DNA from: Lachnospiraceae bacterium | GTDB taxonomy: Bacteria > Bacillota_A > Clostridia > Lachnospirales > Lachnospiraceae | Length of the DNA stretch: 64,000 nt | Reading direction: 5' to 3' | NCBI GenBank assembly: GCA_009911175.1 | Contig: QXWX01000013.1 | Location: forward strand, 39,518-103,517 | Notes under the pieces: model-generated | What the model was told of the DNA's origin: nothing | Databases searched by the model: none | What the model saw: only the letters and a program-made list of their open reading frames with translations | Translations under genes and position numbers: made by a program | In this document: positions 9,221 through 17,749 of the stretch, one piece after another | How positions within the stretch are numbered: the stretch's first letter is position 1 | How the letters are laid out: the number at the start of each line of letters is the position of its first letter

Positions 9221-10042
9221 ATGAAATTAGGAGAAAAGCAGGTACTGACCGTGGTAAAGAAAGTCTCCTTCGGCGTATATCTGGGAAATGATGAGCAGAG
9301 GGTACTTCTGCCGAAAAAGCAGGTGCCGGCGGGGATCGAACCGGGAGACCCGGTGGAAGTATTTTTGTATAAGGATTCAGATGACAGGCTGATCGCCACC
9401 ACCCGGGAACCCAAGTTGACGTTGGGGAAGCTGGCGGTGCTTCGGGTGGCGGATACCAACAGGATGGGGGCATTTCTGGACTGGGGACTGGATAAGGACT
9501 TGTTTCTGCCCTTTAAGCAGCAGACCGCGAAGGTGCAGAAAGGGGATCAGTGCCTGGTGTCTCTGTATATTGATAAGAGCGAAAGACTGTGCGCCACGAT
9601 GAAGGTATACCACCTTCTCCAGACAGATTCCCCTTATCAAAAGGATGATAAGGTCACAGGCATCATTTACGATACCAGTGATAATTTTGGAATCTTTGTG
9701 GCAGTGGATGACAGGTATTCCGCCCTGATCCCCAGGAAGGACGCGGTGGGCGCTCTTCGTGTGGGCGAACGTGTGGAAGCCAGGGTCACTGCAGTAAAGG
9801 AGGACGGCAAGCTGGACTTAAATCTGCGGGACAAGATCCCGGAGCAGATGGACAAGGATGCGGAAATGATCCTGGAAGTGATCCGGGGATACGGCGGGGA
9901 GCTGCCCTTTAACGACAAGGCAGATCCGGAAAGGATCCGCCAGGAATTTGGCATAAGCAAGGCAGCCTTCAAGCGCGGGGTCGGAAGACTTTTGAAGGAA
10001 AGAAAAATAGAGATTCTGGATCAGGGGATCCGGATGAAATGA
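9221..10042 (+). CDS. S1-domain RNA-binding protein, CvfB-like
   Basis: A 273-residue protein with three S1/OB-type RNA-binding modules (about 5-62, 66-130 and 140-210; the block VADTNRMGAFLDWGL is typical of the second) and a C-terminal winged helix (FGISKAAFKRGVGRLLKERKIEI, about 244-266). This is the organisation of CvfB, which binds RNA and affects virulence-gene expression in staphylococci and streptococci. A longer open frame from 9179 is not used because GAAAGGAACGAG places the start at ATG 9221. It ends four bases before a strong hairpin. Confidence 0.9.
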   Translation: MKLGEKQVLTVVKKVSFGVYLGNDEQRVLLPKKQVPAGIEPGDPVEVFLYKDSDDRLIATTREPKLTLGKLAVLRVADTNRMGAFLDWGLDKDLFLPFKQQTAKVQKGDQCLVSLYIDKSERLCATMKVYHLLQTDSPYQKDDKVTGIIYDTSDNFGIFVAVDDRYSALIPRKDAVGALRVGERVEARVTAVKEDGKLDLNLRDKIPEQMDKDAEMILEVIRGYGGELPFNDKADPERIRQEFGISKAAFKRGVGRLLKERKIEILDQGIRMK

Positions 10043-10045
10043 AAT

Positions 10046-10084
10046 ATGCGGACAGGCGCCTGATTTTCAGGCGCCTGTCCGCAT
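10046..10084 (+). terminator. Strong hairpin terminator after the S1-domain gene
   Basis: A 17-bp perfect stem (10046-10062 with 10068-10084) and a five-base loop follow the stop codon directly. There is no long T-run, so termination may be partial or aided by RNA decay. It also insulates the AraC remnant that points the other way. Confidence 0.7.
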
Positions 10085-10105
10085 TGTTGGGGAGGTTACA
10101 GCACC

Positions 10106-10273
10106 TTATTGCTTTTTGCGGGCCGGAAGGTCAGAATGTACTTCATGGGGCACATTCTGGCGGAATATCTTTGGCGTTGTACCCATAATGCGCTTAAACA
10201 GTCGCGCAAAATAATAGATATCTGGAATACCGCACTTCTGGACAATGGATTTAATGGGCAGATTCGTGTATAA
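10106..10273 (-). pseudogene. AraC family regulator remnant (last helix-turn-helix only)
   Basis: The last 55 codons before the stop read as the second AraC helix-turn-helix: LLYTNLPIKSIVQKCGIPD, then YYFARLFKRIMGTTPKIFR. Everything that should precede it (sensor domain and first HTH, about 230 residues) is gone; the open frame upstream reads into AT-rich hydrophobic nonsense from the intergenic region. It lies in the divergent position expected for the regulator of the GH2 gene at 10443. I regard it as a deletion remnant, not a functional protein. Confidence 0.75.
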
Positions 10274-10281
10274 CAATATCC

Positions 10282-10372
10282 AAAAATAATACAAAGAATC
10301 CAAAAAATTCTCTCTATAAATGAATAATGTAGAAAAATATAATGAAAAATAATACAAAGCAATGTAGAAAAA
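10282..10372 (+). promoter_or_regulatory. Paired direct repeats upstream of the GH2 gene (probable AraC-type operator)
   Basis: The 15-mer AAAAATAATACAAAG occurs at 10282-10296 and again at 10345-10359, start-to-start 63 bp, i.e. six helical turns. A second 12-mer AATGTAGAAAAA occurs at 10326-10337 and 10361-10372, 35 bp apart. Half-sites on one face of the helix are typical of AraC family operators, and the adjacent AraC gene is a remnant, so these may be orphan sites or served by a paralogue. Confidence 0.6.
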
Positions 10373-10442
10373 CAGAAGGGTTTTTATATGAAATGCCCAA
10401 ATATAACTGGATATATACATTGCGGAAATAAGGAGGAACAAT

Positions 10443-12710
10443 ATGCGGAATATTGTCAATTTGAACAGGGACTGGAGATTTATACAGGAGGACGCGGGAC
10501 TGCCGGAGGAGTTTCCGTCGCGCTGGAAGCAGATTGATCTGCCGCACACATGGAATGCGGTGGACGGCCATGACGGGAACGGGAGTTATGCCCGCGGCAG
10601 ATTCTGGTATGCAAAGAGCTTCCGGAAGCCTGTCCAGCCGCTGGAGGGAGGAAGGGTCTATGTAGAGATCCCGGCGGCGGGGCAGCAGGCCGAGGTCTTT
10701 GTAAACGGAACCAGCGTGATCTATCATGAAGGCGGATATTCCACATTCCGCGCGGATATTACGGATCTGTGCAGAGAGGATGAGGACAATCTTCTGGTGA
10801 TCGCATGCAGCAATGAAAATAAAAGCAGTGTATATCCCCAGTCAGCAGACTTTACATTTTACGGCGGGCTTTACAGGGGCGTGAACCTGATCAGTGTGCC
10901 GAAGACACACTTTGAGCTGGAATACTACGGAGGGCCGGGTATCCAGATCACGCCAAAGCCGTGTGAGGACGGCGGAGCAGTGTTTGAGATGGAGTCCTGG
11001 ATAGCAGGCGGGGATGAAAATTTTACCGTGATGTATTTCGTCCTGGACGCCCGGGGAAAGGAAGTGGCTGCGGGAGTCCGGCCGGCGGATGATACGAAGC
11101 TTACGCTGTATGTTCCCGAAGCTCATCTGTGGGAGATCGACGATCCCTACCTGTATACGGTGACAGCTACTTTGCAGCGGCGCAATGAAGCATATGACGA
11201 GATCTCTGCAAGAGTGGGCGTGAGAAGCTTTTCCTGTGATCCGGAGAAGGGATTTATCATCAACGGAAAAGAGATACCATTACGCGGTGTGAGCCGCCAT
11301 CAGGACCAGCTTTATAAAGGAAACGCACTGACCAGGGAAGACCATTATGAGGATGCCAGGCTTATCAAAGAGCTGGGCGCGAATACCATCCGGCTTGCGC
11401 ATTATCAGCATTCTCAGGACTTTTACGATGCCTGTGATGAGATGGGATTTGTCGTATGGGCGGAGATCCCGTTTATCAGTGTGATGAATCCGGACCCGGA
11501 CGCGCATCAGAACTGCATCAGCCAGATGAAGGAGCTGATCATCCAGAATTACAACCATCCGTCGATCTGCTTCTGGGGAATTTCCAATGAGATCCTGATC
11601 GGCGGGATCTCGGATCAGCTGGTAGAGAACCATAAAGAATTGCATGCATTATGCAAGGAACTGGATCCCACCCGCCTGACTACGATCGCGCATGTGACTA
11701 TGACCCCTGTGGACAGCCCGATACATGATATTACCGATGTAGAGAGCTATAACCACTACTTCGGCTGGTACGGCGGAAGGATGGAGGATAACGGCCCCTG
11801 GATGGATCATTTCCATGAAGTACATCCGAAGATCTGTCTTGGCCTGTCCGAATACGGCTGTGAAGGGATCATTACCTACCACGGCCCGAATCCGGCCTGC
11901 AAGGATTACAGTGAGGAATACCAGGCATTGTACCATGAGCATATGGCGAAGATGCTGGACGAGCGTCCCTGGATCTGGTCCAGCCATGTGTGGAATATGT
12001 TCGACTTCGGCTGCGCGGCGCGTGACGAGGGCGGTGTGGCAGGACGGAACAACAAAGGCCTGATGACCATGGACCGGAAGACGAAAAAGGACAGCTATTA
12101 TATCTACCAGGCATATTGGAGCAAGGAGCCTGTGCTTCATCTCTGCGGCAGGCGTTACGCGCAGAGGGCCGGAGACACGACGGAGATCCGGGTGTACTCC
12201 AACCAGCCCTCAGTGGCCTTGTATCTGAACGGGAAGCTTTTGGAAGAGAAATCTGCGGACAAGGTATTTGTATTCCGGGCAGCCCTGGAAGAGGGGCAGA
12301 ATACCGTGACAGCGGTCTCCGGAGACTTAAAGGACAGTATGACGCTGGAAAAGGTAGAGAAGGAGCCGGCAATCTATGTGCTTCCGGAAGTCAATGAGAG
12401 AGCGGAAGGCGTGGCGAACTGGTTTAAGCTGAACGGCGATCTGGATTTGAAAGCGCCTATGGAATTTCCGGAAGGAAAGTACAGCATCAAGGATACGATG
12501 GAAGAGATAGCCAAATGTCCGGAGGCCTTTGCAATTGTGGAGGAGGCCGTAAAGCTGGCTATGAATATGAAGGTGACTCCCGGTGAGGGAATGTGGGACA
12601 TGTTCAAATCCTTGAGCCTGGAAAAGGTTGGAGAAATGGCGGGCTCCATGATGCCGGAGGGGTTTGTGGAAAGTCTGAACGGCAAGCTGACCAGATTCGA
12701 TAAAGTCTGA
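10443..12710 (+). CDS. Glycoside hydrolase family 2 enzyme (beta-galactosidase/glucuronidase type)
   Basis: A 755-residue intracellular retaining glycosidase with no signal peptide. Order: sugar-binding jelly-roll domain (about 1-180), immunoglobulin-like domain (about 185-270), TIM barrel from about 275 (RGVSRHQD, NTIRLAHYQHS), then an accessory Ig-like domain (about 555-640) and a helical tail of about 100 residues. The acid/base Glu383 is in GISNE and the nucleophile Glu470 is in GLSEYGCEG. Substrate specificity within GH2 cannot be read from these motifs. ATG follows AAGGAGG. It has lost its neighbouring AraC regulator and GPH symporter, both of which remain only as fragments. Confidence 0.93.
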   Translation: MRNIVNLNRDWRFIQEDAGLPEEFPSRWKQIDLPHTWNAVDGHDGNGSYARGRFWYAKSFRKPVQPLEGGRVYVEIPAAGQQAEVFVNGTSVIYHEGGYSTFRADITDLCREDEDNLLVIACSNENKSSVYPQSADFTFYGGLYRGVNLISVPKTHFELEYYGGPGIQITPKPCEDGGAVFEMESWIAGGDENFTVMYFVLDARGKEVAAGVRPADDTKLTLYVPEAHLWEIDDPYLYTVTATLQRRNEAYDEISARVGVRSFSCDPEKGFIINGKEIPLRGVSRHQDQLYKGNALTREDHYEDARLIKELGANTIRLAHYQHSQDFYDACDEMGFVVWAEIPFISVMNPDPDAHQNCISQMKELIIQNYNHPSICFWGISNEILIGGISDQLVENHKELHALCKELDPTRLTTIAHVTMTPVDSPIHDITDVESYNHYFGWYGGRMEDNGPWMDHFHEVHPKICLGLSEYGCEGIITYHGPNPACKDYSEEYQALYHEHMAKMLDERPWIWSSHVWNMFDFGCAARDEGGVAGRNNKGLMTMDRKTKKDSYYIYQAYWSKEPVLHLCGRRYAQRAGDTTEIRVYSNQPSVALYLNGKLLEEKSADKVFVFRAALEEGQNTVTAVSGDLKDSMTLEKVEKEPAIYVLPEVNERAEGVANWFKLNGDLDLKAPMEFPEGKYSIKDTMEEIAKCPEAFAIVEEAVKLAMNMKVTPGEGMWDMFKSLSLEKVGEMAGSMMPEGFVESLNGKLTRFDKV

Positions 12711-12740
12711 TCCTGGCGGCAAAAAAGGGGAAGCTTCAAT

Positions 12741-12935
12741 TTGGTCCGTGAACGTATCCCGGTAGAGGCAAATAACCAAAAGCTGGAAGTGGGGAAACTG
12801 ATCAAGAGCCTTGTAACAAACCGCACGCTGCTCGGTATTATCGCGGCGGCAATCCTGCTCCTGCTGTTCATCTATCCGCTGAACAAAAAGCGAGTGGAGG
12901 AGAACTGTGCGGAGCTTGCGGCAAGGCGTGGATAG
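12741..12935 (+). pseudogene. GPH-family sugar symporter remnant with internal deletion
   Basis: A 64-codon open frame reads like two separated pieces of a glycoside-pentoside-hexuronide:cation symporter. The first is the central cytosolic loop and start of a helix (VGKLIKSLVTNRTLLGIIAA). The second is the typical C-terminal end of the last helix (FIYPLNKKRVEEN then AELAARRG). The join is in frame inside the hydrophobic stretch ILLLL; more than 350 residues of the usual 450-500 are absent. It follows the GH2 gene by 30 bp, where a substrate transporter is expected. Confidence 0.6.
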
Positions 12936-13053
12936 CGCGGTAATTTCATGTGATAGAAAAGCGGCCATCGGATGCGGCCTCTCGTTTGCGCCGGTCAGGC
13001 AATGCTGAATATGGGAATATCCTAAGTGCGAAAGCTGGGATGATAAAAAATAG

Positions 13054-13097
13054 AAAGAAAGCCGGGGCTGCCTGAAAAGCTGACCTGGCTTTCTTTT
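13054..13097. terminator. Bidirectional terminator between the GPH remnant and the antiporter gene
   Basis: AAAGAAAGCC (13054-13063) pairs with GGCTTTCTTT (13088-13097). The stem has T-rich sequence on both sides, so it can serve the minus-strand antiporter gene and anything arriving from the left. Between 12936 and 13053 I see only a short hairpin (GCGGCC, 12961-12979) and no gene. Confidence 0.65.
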
Positions 13098-13125
13098 GCC
13101 ATGTACTGCCTGAGATTTTAAGCGG

Positions 13126-14439
13126 CTACTGTGCTTCCCTGGACGGTATCACAAAAATAAACAGCAGGGAGCTGATGAGGAGCATGTAGGGATAGAGCAG
13201 GTTCGGGATGATATCAAAGGCCGACACCTCAAAACCAAGCTCCGTTGCCGCCGAGATCGCTACCAGCATCTGCGCGCCGTAGGGGATCACCCCCTGAAAG
13301 ACGCAGGAAAAGGTATCCAGGATCGAAGCGGTCTTCTGCGGGGAAATTTCATATTCTTCCGCCATTTCCTTTGCGATCGGATTGGCCATGACGATGGCAA
13401 CCGTATTGTTGGCAGTAGCAATATCCATGGCGCCGACCAGAAGGCCGATCCCAAGCTGTCCTCCTTTTTTTCCCTTGAAGATCTGCTTGATAAATGCCAG
13501 CAGCGCGGCAAAGCCGCCGTATTCGTGGATCAGTGCGCAGATGGCGGATACCAGGATGGCCACCATGGTCGTCTCAAACATGCCGGACGCGCCGGAGCCC
13601 ATATTGCCGAGCAGTTCCGTCGCCTGTGTCGCCCCGGTCACAAGCATGATAAAGGAACCAGAGACGATGCCGATCAGCAGGACGACAAATACATTGATCC
13701 CAAGGATCCCGCCGAACAGAACAAGCACATAGGGGATGATTTGGATCAGGTTGTATTCTTTTACGATGGCATCCCCCACTTCCGCATTCAATGTCTTTAA
13801 GAAAAAGATGACCAGTGTCACAAGCGCCGCCGGCAGCGCGATCCCGAAGTTCTGCCGGAACTTGTCCTTCATCTGGCAGCCCTGTCCGTTGCATGCGGCA
13901 ATGGTGGTATCGGAAATAAACGAAAGGTTGTCTCCGAACATGGCTCCGCTCATGACAACGCCGATACAGAGCGCGGTCCCGAATCCGGAGCCGCTTGCCA
14001 CGGATACCGCAATGGGGGTGATCAGCGTGATCGTGCCCACAGAGGTTCCCATCGCGAGGGATACAAAGCAGCTTACCACGAAAAGCACCAGAACGGAGAA
14101 CCGTGCCGGGATGATGGAGAGCAGGAAATAAGCCACACTTTCCGCGCTGCTCCGACCCACTACGCCTACAAAGATACCGGCAGTCAGAAAGATCAGGATC
14201 ATGGTCATGATGTTCTTGTCCCCCACGCCCTTTGCCATGACCTCCAGCTTGTCGTCAAATTTTAACTCCGGATTCTGGATACAGGCCACCAGAAGCGCAG
14301 TCAGAAACGATACCACGATCGGGATATTGTAGAATCCCATAGGGATTTTCAAAACATATTCAAATAAGATCCCCAATCCCAGATAAAGTACGAGAAATAC
14401 TCCGATAGGCAGCAATGCCTTTCCATTTCTTTTTTGCAT
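13126..14439 (-). CDS. NhaC-type Na+/H+ antiporter family membrane protein
   Basis: A 437-residue integral membrane protein with about 11-12 hydrophobic segments. The central GTSVGTITLITPIAVSVA, GAMFGDNLSFISDTTIAA and GAMDIATANNTVAIVMANP blocks are typical of the NhaC/ion-transporter superfamily, where the Asp and Asn residues carry the ions. Exchange of Na+ (or an organic substrate/H+) is inferred. The longest frame starts at 14445, but the GGAGG at 14447-14451 leaves only one base to that codon and seven to the ATG at 14437-14439, which I use. A MITE lies 18 bp upstream, so any promoter must be within or beyond it. Confidence 0.85.
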   Translation of the reverse strand: MQKRNGKALLPIGVFLVLYLGLGILFEYVLKIPMGFYNIPIVVSFLTALLVACIQNPELKFDDKLEVMAKGVGDKNIMTMILIFLTAGIFVGVVGRSSAESVAYFLLSIIPARFSVLVLFVVSCFVSLAMGTSVGTITLITPIAVSVASGSGFGTALCIGVVMSGAMFGDNLSFISDTTIAACNGQGCQMKDKFRQNFGIALPAALVTLVIFFLKTLNAEVGDAIVKEYNLIQIIPYVLVLFGGILGINVFVVLLIGIVSGSFIMLVTGATQATELLGNMGSGASGMFETTMVAILVSAICALIHEYGGFAALLAFIKQIFKGKKGGQLGIGLLVGAMDIATANNTVAIVMANPIAKEMAEEYEISPQKTASILDTFSCVFQGVIPYGAQMLVAISAATELGFEVSAFDIIPNLLYPYMLLISSLLFIFVIPSREAQ

Positions 14440-14465
14440 GATCATTCCTCCAAGATTTGATAATG

Positions 14466-14613
14466 GTTACTGTTCACACCCTTTGGGTGCCTCAGTAACA
14501 GTATCCAGCCTATTTTAAGTCGCCTTCGGCGAGAGGCTGGATCTTATGGCAAATGTTACTTTATTTTGCCGGACGCCGTGCAGCAGGGTGCACGGCGCCG
14601 TGTGAACAGTAAC
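14466..14613. mobile_element. 148-bp MITE-like element with 14-bp inverted ends and 8-bp target duplication
   Basis: GTTACTGTTCACAC (14466-14479) is repeated inverted at 14600-14613. Directly outside, TGATAATG occurs on both sides (14458-14465 and 14614-14621), an exact 8-bp target-site duplication. The interior has no open frame of note but folds: ATCCAGCCT/AGGCTGGAT with an inner GTCGCC/GGCGA hairpin, and a GC-rich stem near 14570-14598. Non-autonomous, moved in trans by an unidentified transposase. It has landed in the leader of the antiporter gene. Confidence 0.85.
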
Positions 14614-14738
14614 TGATAATGTACTACGGGAAGCTTACTGCGCTGAATGCCGTAGATTCCCGAAAAATACATGATAGAATGATTGTATCATTAAATGAAG
14701 AAAATCTCCACAAGAAAAAGAAGAATGATGAGATTAAA

Positions 14739-15341
14739 TTACGTTTCGTTGGTGTTCACCTCTGGACCGTACATCTCTCTGAGCAGCCAGGCAGGCGTAC
14801 AGCTCCAGGCATGACAGTAACTGTTGATGCATGCAGAACCGTAAGGGCTTTCTTCTTCATTTTCCGGATTATAAAGTTCCCAGAAGGTATCTGCTCCTGC
14901 ACAGATCATTCCTCCCCAGTAGCATTTCAAATGCTGCATTGCTTTTTGGAGTTCACCTGATAAAAGAAGAGCCTGTACATAAAAGTGATGCATATAAGGA
15001 GTTACCATGAGGATAGGGCAATCGGATACCCTGTCCAGCAGTTCTGCGGCCTCTTGTCCCTGGATTACCTCTGCCAGGATCATCCATATCTGGCTGGAGG
15101 TGGATACCTGACGTGTCTGGCCGCTGGTAAAGACCTGCCGGCTGCTGTCCCAAAATGTTTTTTTCGCAGCAGAAAACATTCTTTCTTTTCTTTCTGAACA
15201 CACTGCTTCCAGATTCTTATTGCGGATCAGCATACATAATTTTTTGCCATATTCCAGGCAGGATACAGGAGTCTCTTTTACATAATACAGGCTTGGAATC
15301 AATGCCTGAGCTTTTCGGATATAGTTTTCATTTTTGATCAT
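14739..15341 (-). pseudogene. Truncated GH78-like (alpha-L-rhamnosidase type) C-terminal fragment
   Basis: The 200-residue frame carries the end of a six-hairpin glycosidase: CPILMVTPYMHHFYVQALL, then YWGGMICAGADTFWELY, and the closing SYCHAWSCTPAWLLREMYG. Full-length enzymes of this group have 500-900 residues with the catalytic acids further upstream, so the piece should be inactive. The first 45 residues do not resemble the family, suggesting fusion to other sequence. It lies in a run of decayed sugar genes on the same strand. Confidence 0.6.
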
Positions 15342-15443
15342 TTTTGCCTGTTCTAGGGTTCAATTTGCTGCCATAAGATATCCTCATCTTTCTTCCAAAG
15401 ATTATTTATGTGAAGCTGCCTACACATTTATACTTACCTGAAA

Positions 15444-16793
15444 TTATTCAAGCATCTGCAGAAGATGTGCAATTTCCTGTTCTGTCATTGTGGGATCAGT
15501 CCGCTTCAGCGTTTCAAGTGTCATCAAAGATCCCATCGAAATTGCTTTCAGAGGATCGGCCTCCTTTGTCATTTCCAGAAAGCGGAGAGAGACTGGATGA
15601 TTTTTAAATGCTTTCTCCAGCTTTTCATACATTCCTTCGATGCGGATCAGGTCTCCGATATTATGTTCTTTTCCAATATCTAAAAGGATTTCCTGCAATT
15701 CTGCAGTCTCCCGAAGCCGGATATCCTGCATGGAGCTTCCGATCGTGATCTCGTATGCTCCGCTTTCCGGCTGCCATTGCCGGGAATCGGCATGATAGCG
15801 CATAAATGCTTTCGGATCCAGGAAGATCTCATATTGCAGCATTCCCTGTTCAATGATCTTCAGATTTTTCTGCAGAAAATGATATAAAAAGCAGCCGACC
15901 AGCAGGCCTGCACCTAGAAGAAGGAGGGCGGCAGCAGCAATACGGGGGATGACCTGATCTGCCTCTTTTAAGATCACGGAATAGGGAATCATGCACAAAA
16001 TGTTCCAGCCTAACCGGTGCGTTCGGACAGTGACTGTCAGATATTCCTCATTATTGATTTTACGCATGGCTGAATAAATATAGTATCTGCCGTCTTTATA
16101 AGACAGGTAGGGTTTGAGCGCCTGTTCCGTCATCTGCAGATGGTTATTCTTATAAATCTCTCCTTCCTTTCCGCAAATCATGGTATTTTGATTGGATACA
16201 TAAATATTTTTATCCTCACGCAGATCAAAGAATGCATCGGCAATCACAAAGACTGCTGTTCCGACCGACCGGGAACCAGGCTTCTGTTTGGTATCAGCCA
16301 CCTGGCGCACAAAATATACCCGTCCGTCCTTTTTGACCCATTTGATCGGAACAGCGGATGTCACCTGACTGCGGAGTTCGGCCATGATATCTCTGACCTG
16401 GCCGGCTGTGATTTTTTGATCGGCCGGCGCCTGGTCGTAGTAATAGATTTCTTTTTCTCCAGTTTCCAGGATTACTATGTCCGCATACTTATATAAGGCA
16501 GTCATCGACAGAAAACTGCCGGAAAGGTCTAACTGATCGCGGGAATATTTCCAGGGACTTTTTTCAGGTTCCTTTTTTCTGGTCAGCAGATTTTGGATTT
16601 CCGGTCTGCTGACAAAGGAATAGGTGCTGTCCTGAAAATCCTGGATACTTTCTTCCACCCGCACACTCACTTGTTTCAGCAGGCTGGGGGCGGAATCTTC
16701 CGCAATATGTATCAGTGACTCGCGCATGGTCATATAGCTCATGTATCCGATGCCCCCGCTGCAGATGACTGCGACCAGGATCAGATAAACCAT
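15444..16793 (-). pseudogene. Chimera: sensor-kinase N-terminus fused to the C-terminus of a GH3 beta-glucosidase
   Basis: A 449-residue open frame with two unrelated halves. Residues 1-320: membrane segment, extracytoplasmic sensor domain, second membrane segment (about 282-306) and the start of a HAMP-like linker (NLKIIEQGMLQYE), as in YesM-type kinases; dimerisation and ATPase domains are missing. From about 322 the sequence becomes the fibronectin-III-like end of GH3 enzymes (FLDPKAFMRYH, SGAYEITIGSSMQDIRL) plus a helical tail. The junction is near 15830. Kinase-like residues (KIRTKL) continue upstream of the first ATG without a usable start codon in frame before a TAG, so the 5' end may also be damaged. 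Most likely a deletion fusion between neighbouring genes. Confidence 0.7.
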
Positions 16794-16961
16794 GAGTTTT
16801 GTACGGATTTTGGAATCTCTGCTCTTTTTCCAAAAAAAGAGCAGATAAAGAGGACACCTACTACTGATTTTTTCTATATTCTAACATACAAATCTGCATT
16901 TTGACAGCAGATGTGTAAACAGTCATTTAATACATCATTTTCGGCGATCAGGTAAACTGCA

Positions 16962-16989
16962 TTTACAATTTTCCTTTATGTGCTAAAAT
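16962..16989 (+). promoter_or_regulatory. Promoter of the LytTR/GHKL two-component operon
   Basis: TTTACA (16962-16967) and TAAAAT (16984-16989) with a 16-bp spacer, 50 bp before the ATG at 17039. The interval 16794-16961 is AT-rich and otherwise empty. Confidence 0.6.
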
Positions 16990-17038
16990 TAGGATAATGA
17001 TTTTGGGAGAGCGATCTCGGAAGAAGGAGGGGAAGCGA

Positions 17039-17749
17039 ATGTTCAGAGCCGCGGTCTGCGACGACGATCCATGCGTGAGGGAGGAAGTCAGCCGTATCAT
17101 AAAAGAATGGAAACCGGAGGTTCGGGTGGACTGCTTTGAGTCCGGCGAAAGCCTGGCAGAGGGATATACGCCTTATCATGCCGTCTTTCTCGACATTGAC
17201 ATGAAGGGGATGAACGGCATTGAGACCGGGAAATGGATTCGCGGGCGGGATAAGGAAACGAAGATCGTATACCTGACCGCATATCAGGATTATGTATCCG
17301 GGGCGTTCGGCGTCCATGCCTTCCAATATCTCTTGAAGCCGGTGAAGGAGGCTGAAATCTGCAAAGTGCTGGAGGAGATATTTTCTTATATACACACACC
17401 CGAAAACAAACCCATCCTGGATTTCCAGACTGTGAACGGACTTTTATGCCTGCCGGCGGAGAAAATCTATTATTTTGAATATGTGAACCGACGGGTGGAG
17501 ATCGTGACGTCGGATGGAGTGTACGCTATGACAGAAAAAATAGGAAAGGTGGCGAAACGGATGGAAATCTATGGCTTTTCCATGCCTCATCAGAGCTTTG
17601 CGGTGAATATGCTGCATGTGCAAAATGTTTTGGCCGGCAGGATCCTTCTGGACAACGGCATGGAGATCCCGCTGGCGCAGAAGCGGCAGAAAGCATGGAA
17701 ACAGGAGCTGATCGTGTATCTTTCAGGAAGAATGGGAGGGACGTCATGA
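17039..17749 (+). CDS. LytTR family response regulator
   Basis: A 236-residue AgrA/LytR-type regulator. The receiver domain spans 1-120: acidic pocket CDDD near the start, phospho-acceptor Asp in VFLDIDMKGMNG (about 57), and KPV near 101-103. The C-terminal LytTR DNA-binding domain spans about 128-230 (EKIYYFEYVNRRVEI, FSMPHQSFAVNMLHV). The ATG at 17039 has AGGAGGGG seven bases upstream; the longer frame from 16997 is not used. Its TGA overlaps the ATG of the kinase gene (ATGA), showing translational coupling. Confidence 0.93.
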   Translation: MFRAAVCDDDPCVREEVSRIIKEWKPEVRVDCFESGESLAEGYTPYHAVFLDIDMKGMNGIETGKWIRGRDKETKIVYLTAYQDYVSGAFGVHAFQYLLKPVKEAEICKVLEEIFSYIHTPENKPILDFQTVNGLLCLPAEKIYYFEYVNRRVEIVTSDGVYAMTEKIGKVAKRMEIYGFSMPHQSFAVNMLHVQNVLAGRILLDNGMEIPLAQKRQKAWKQELIVYLSGRMGGTS

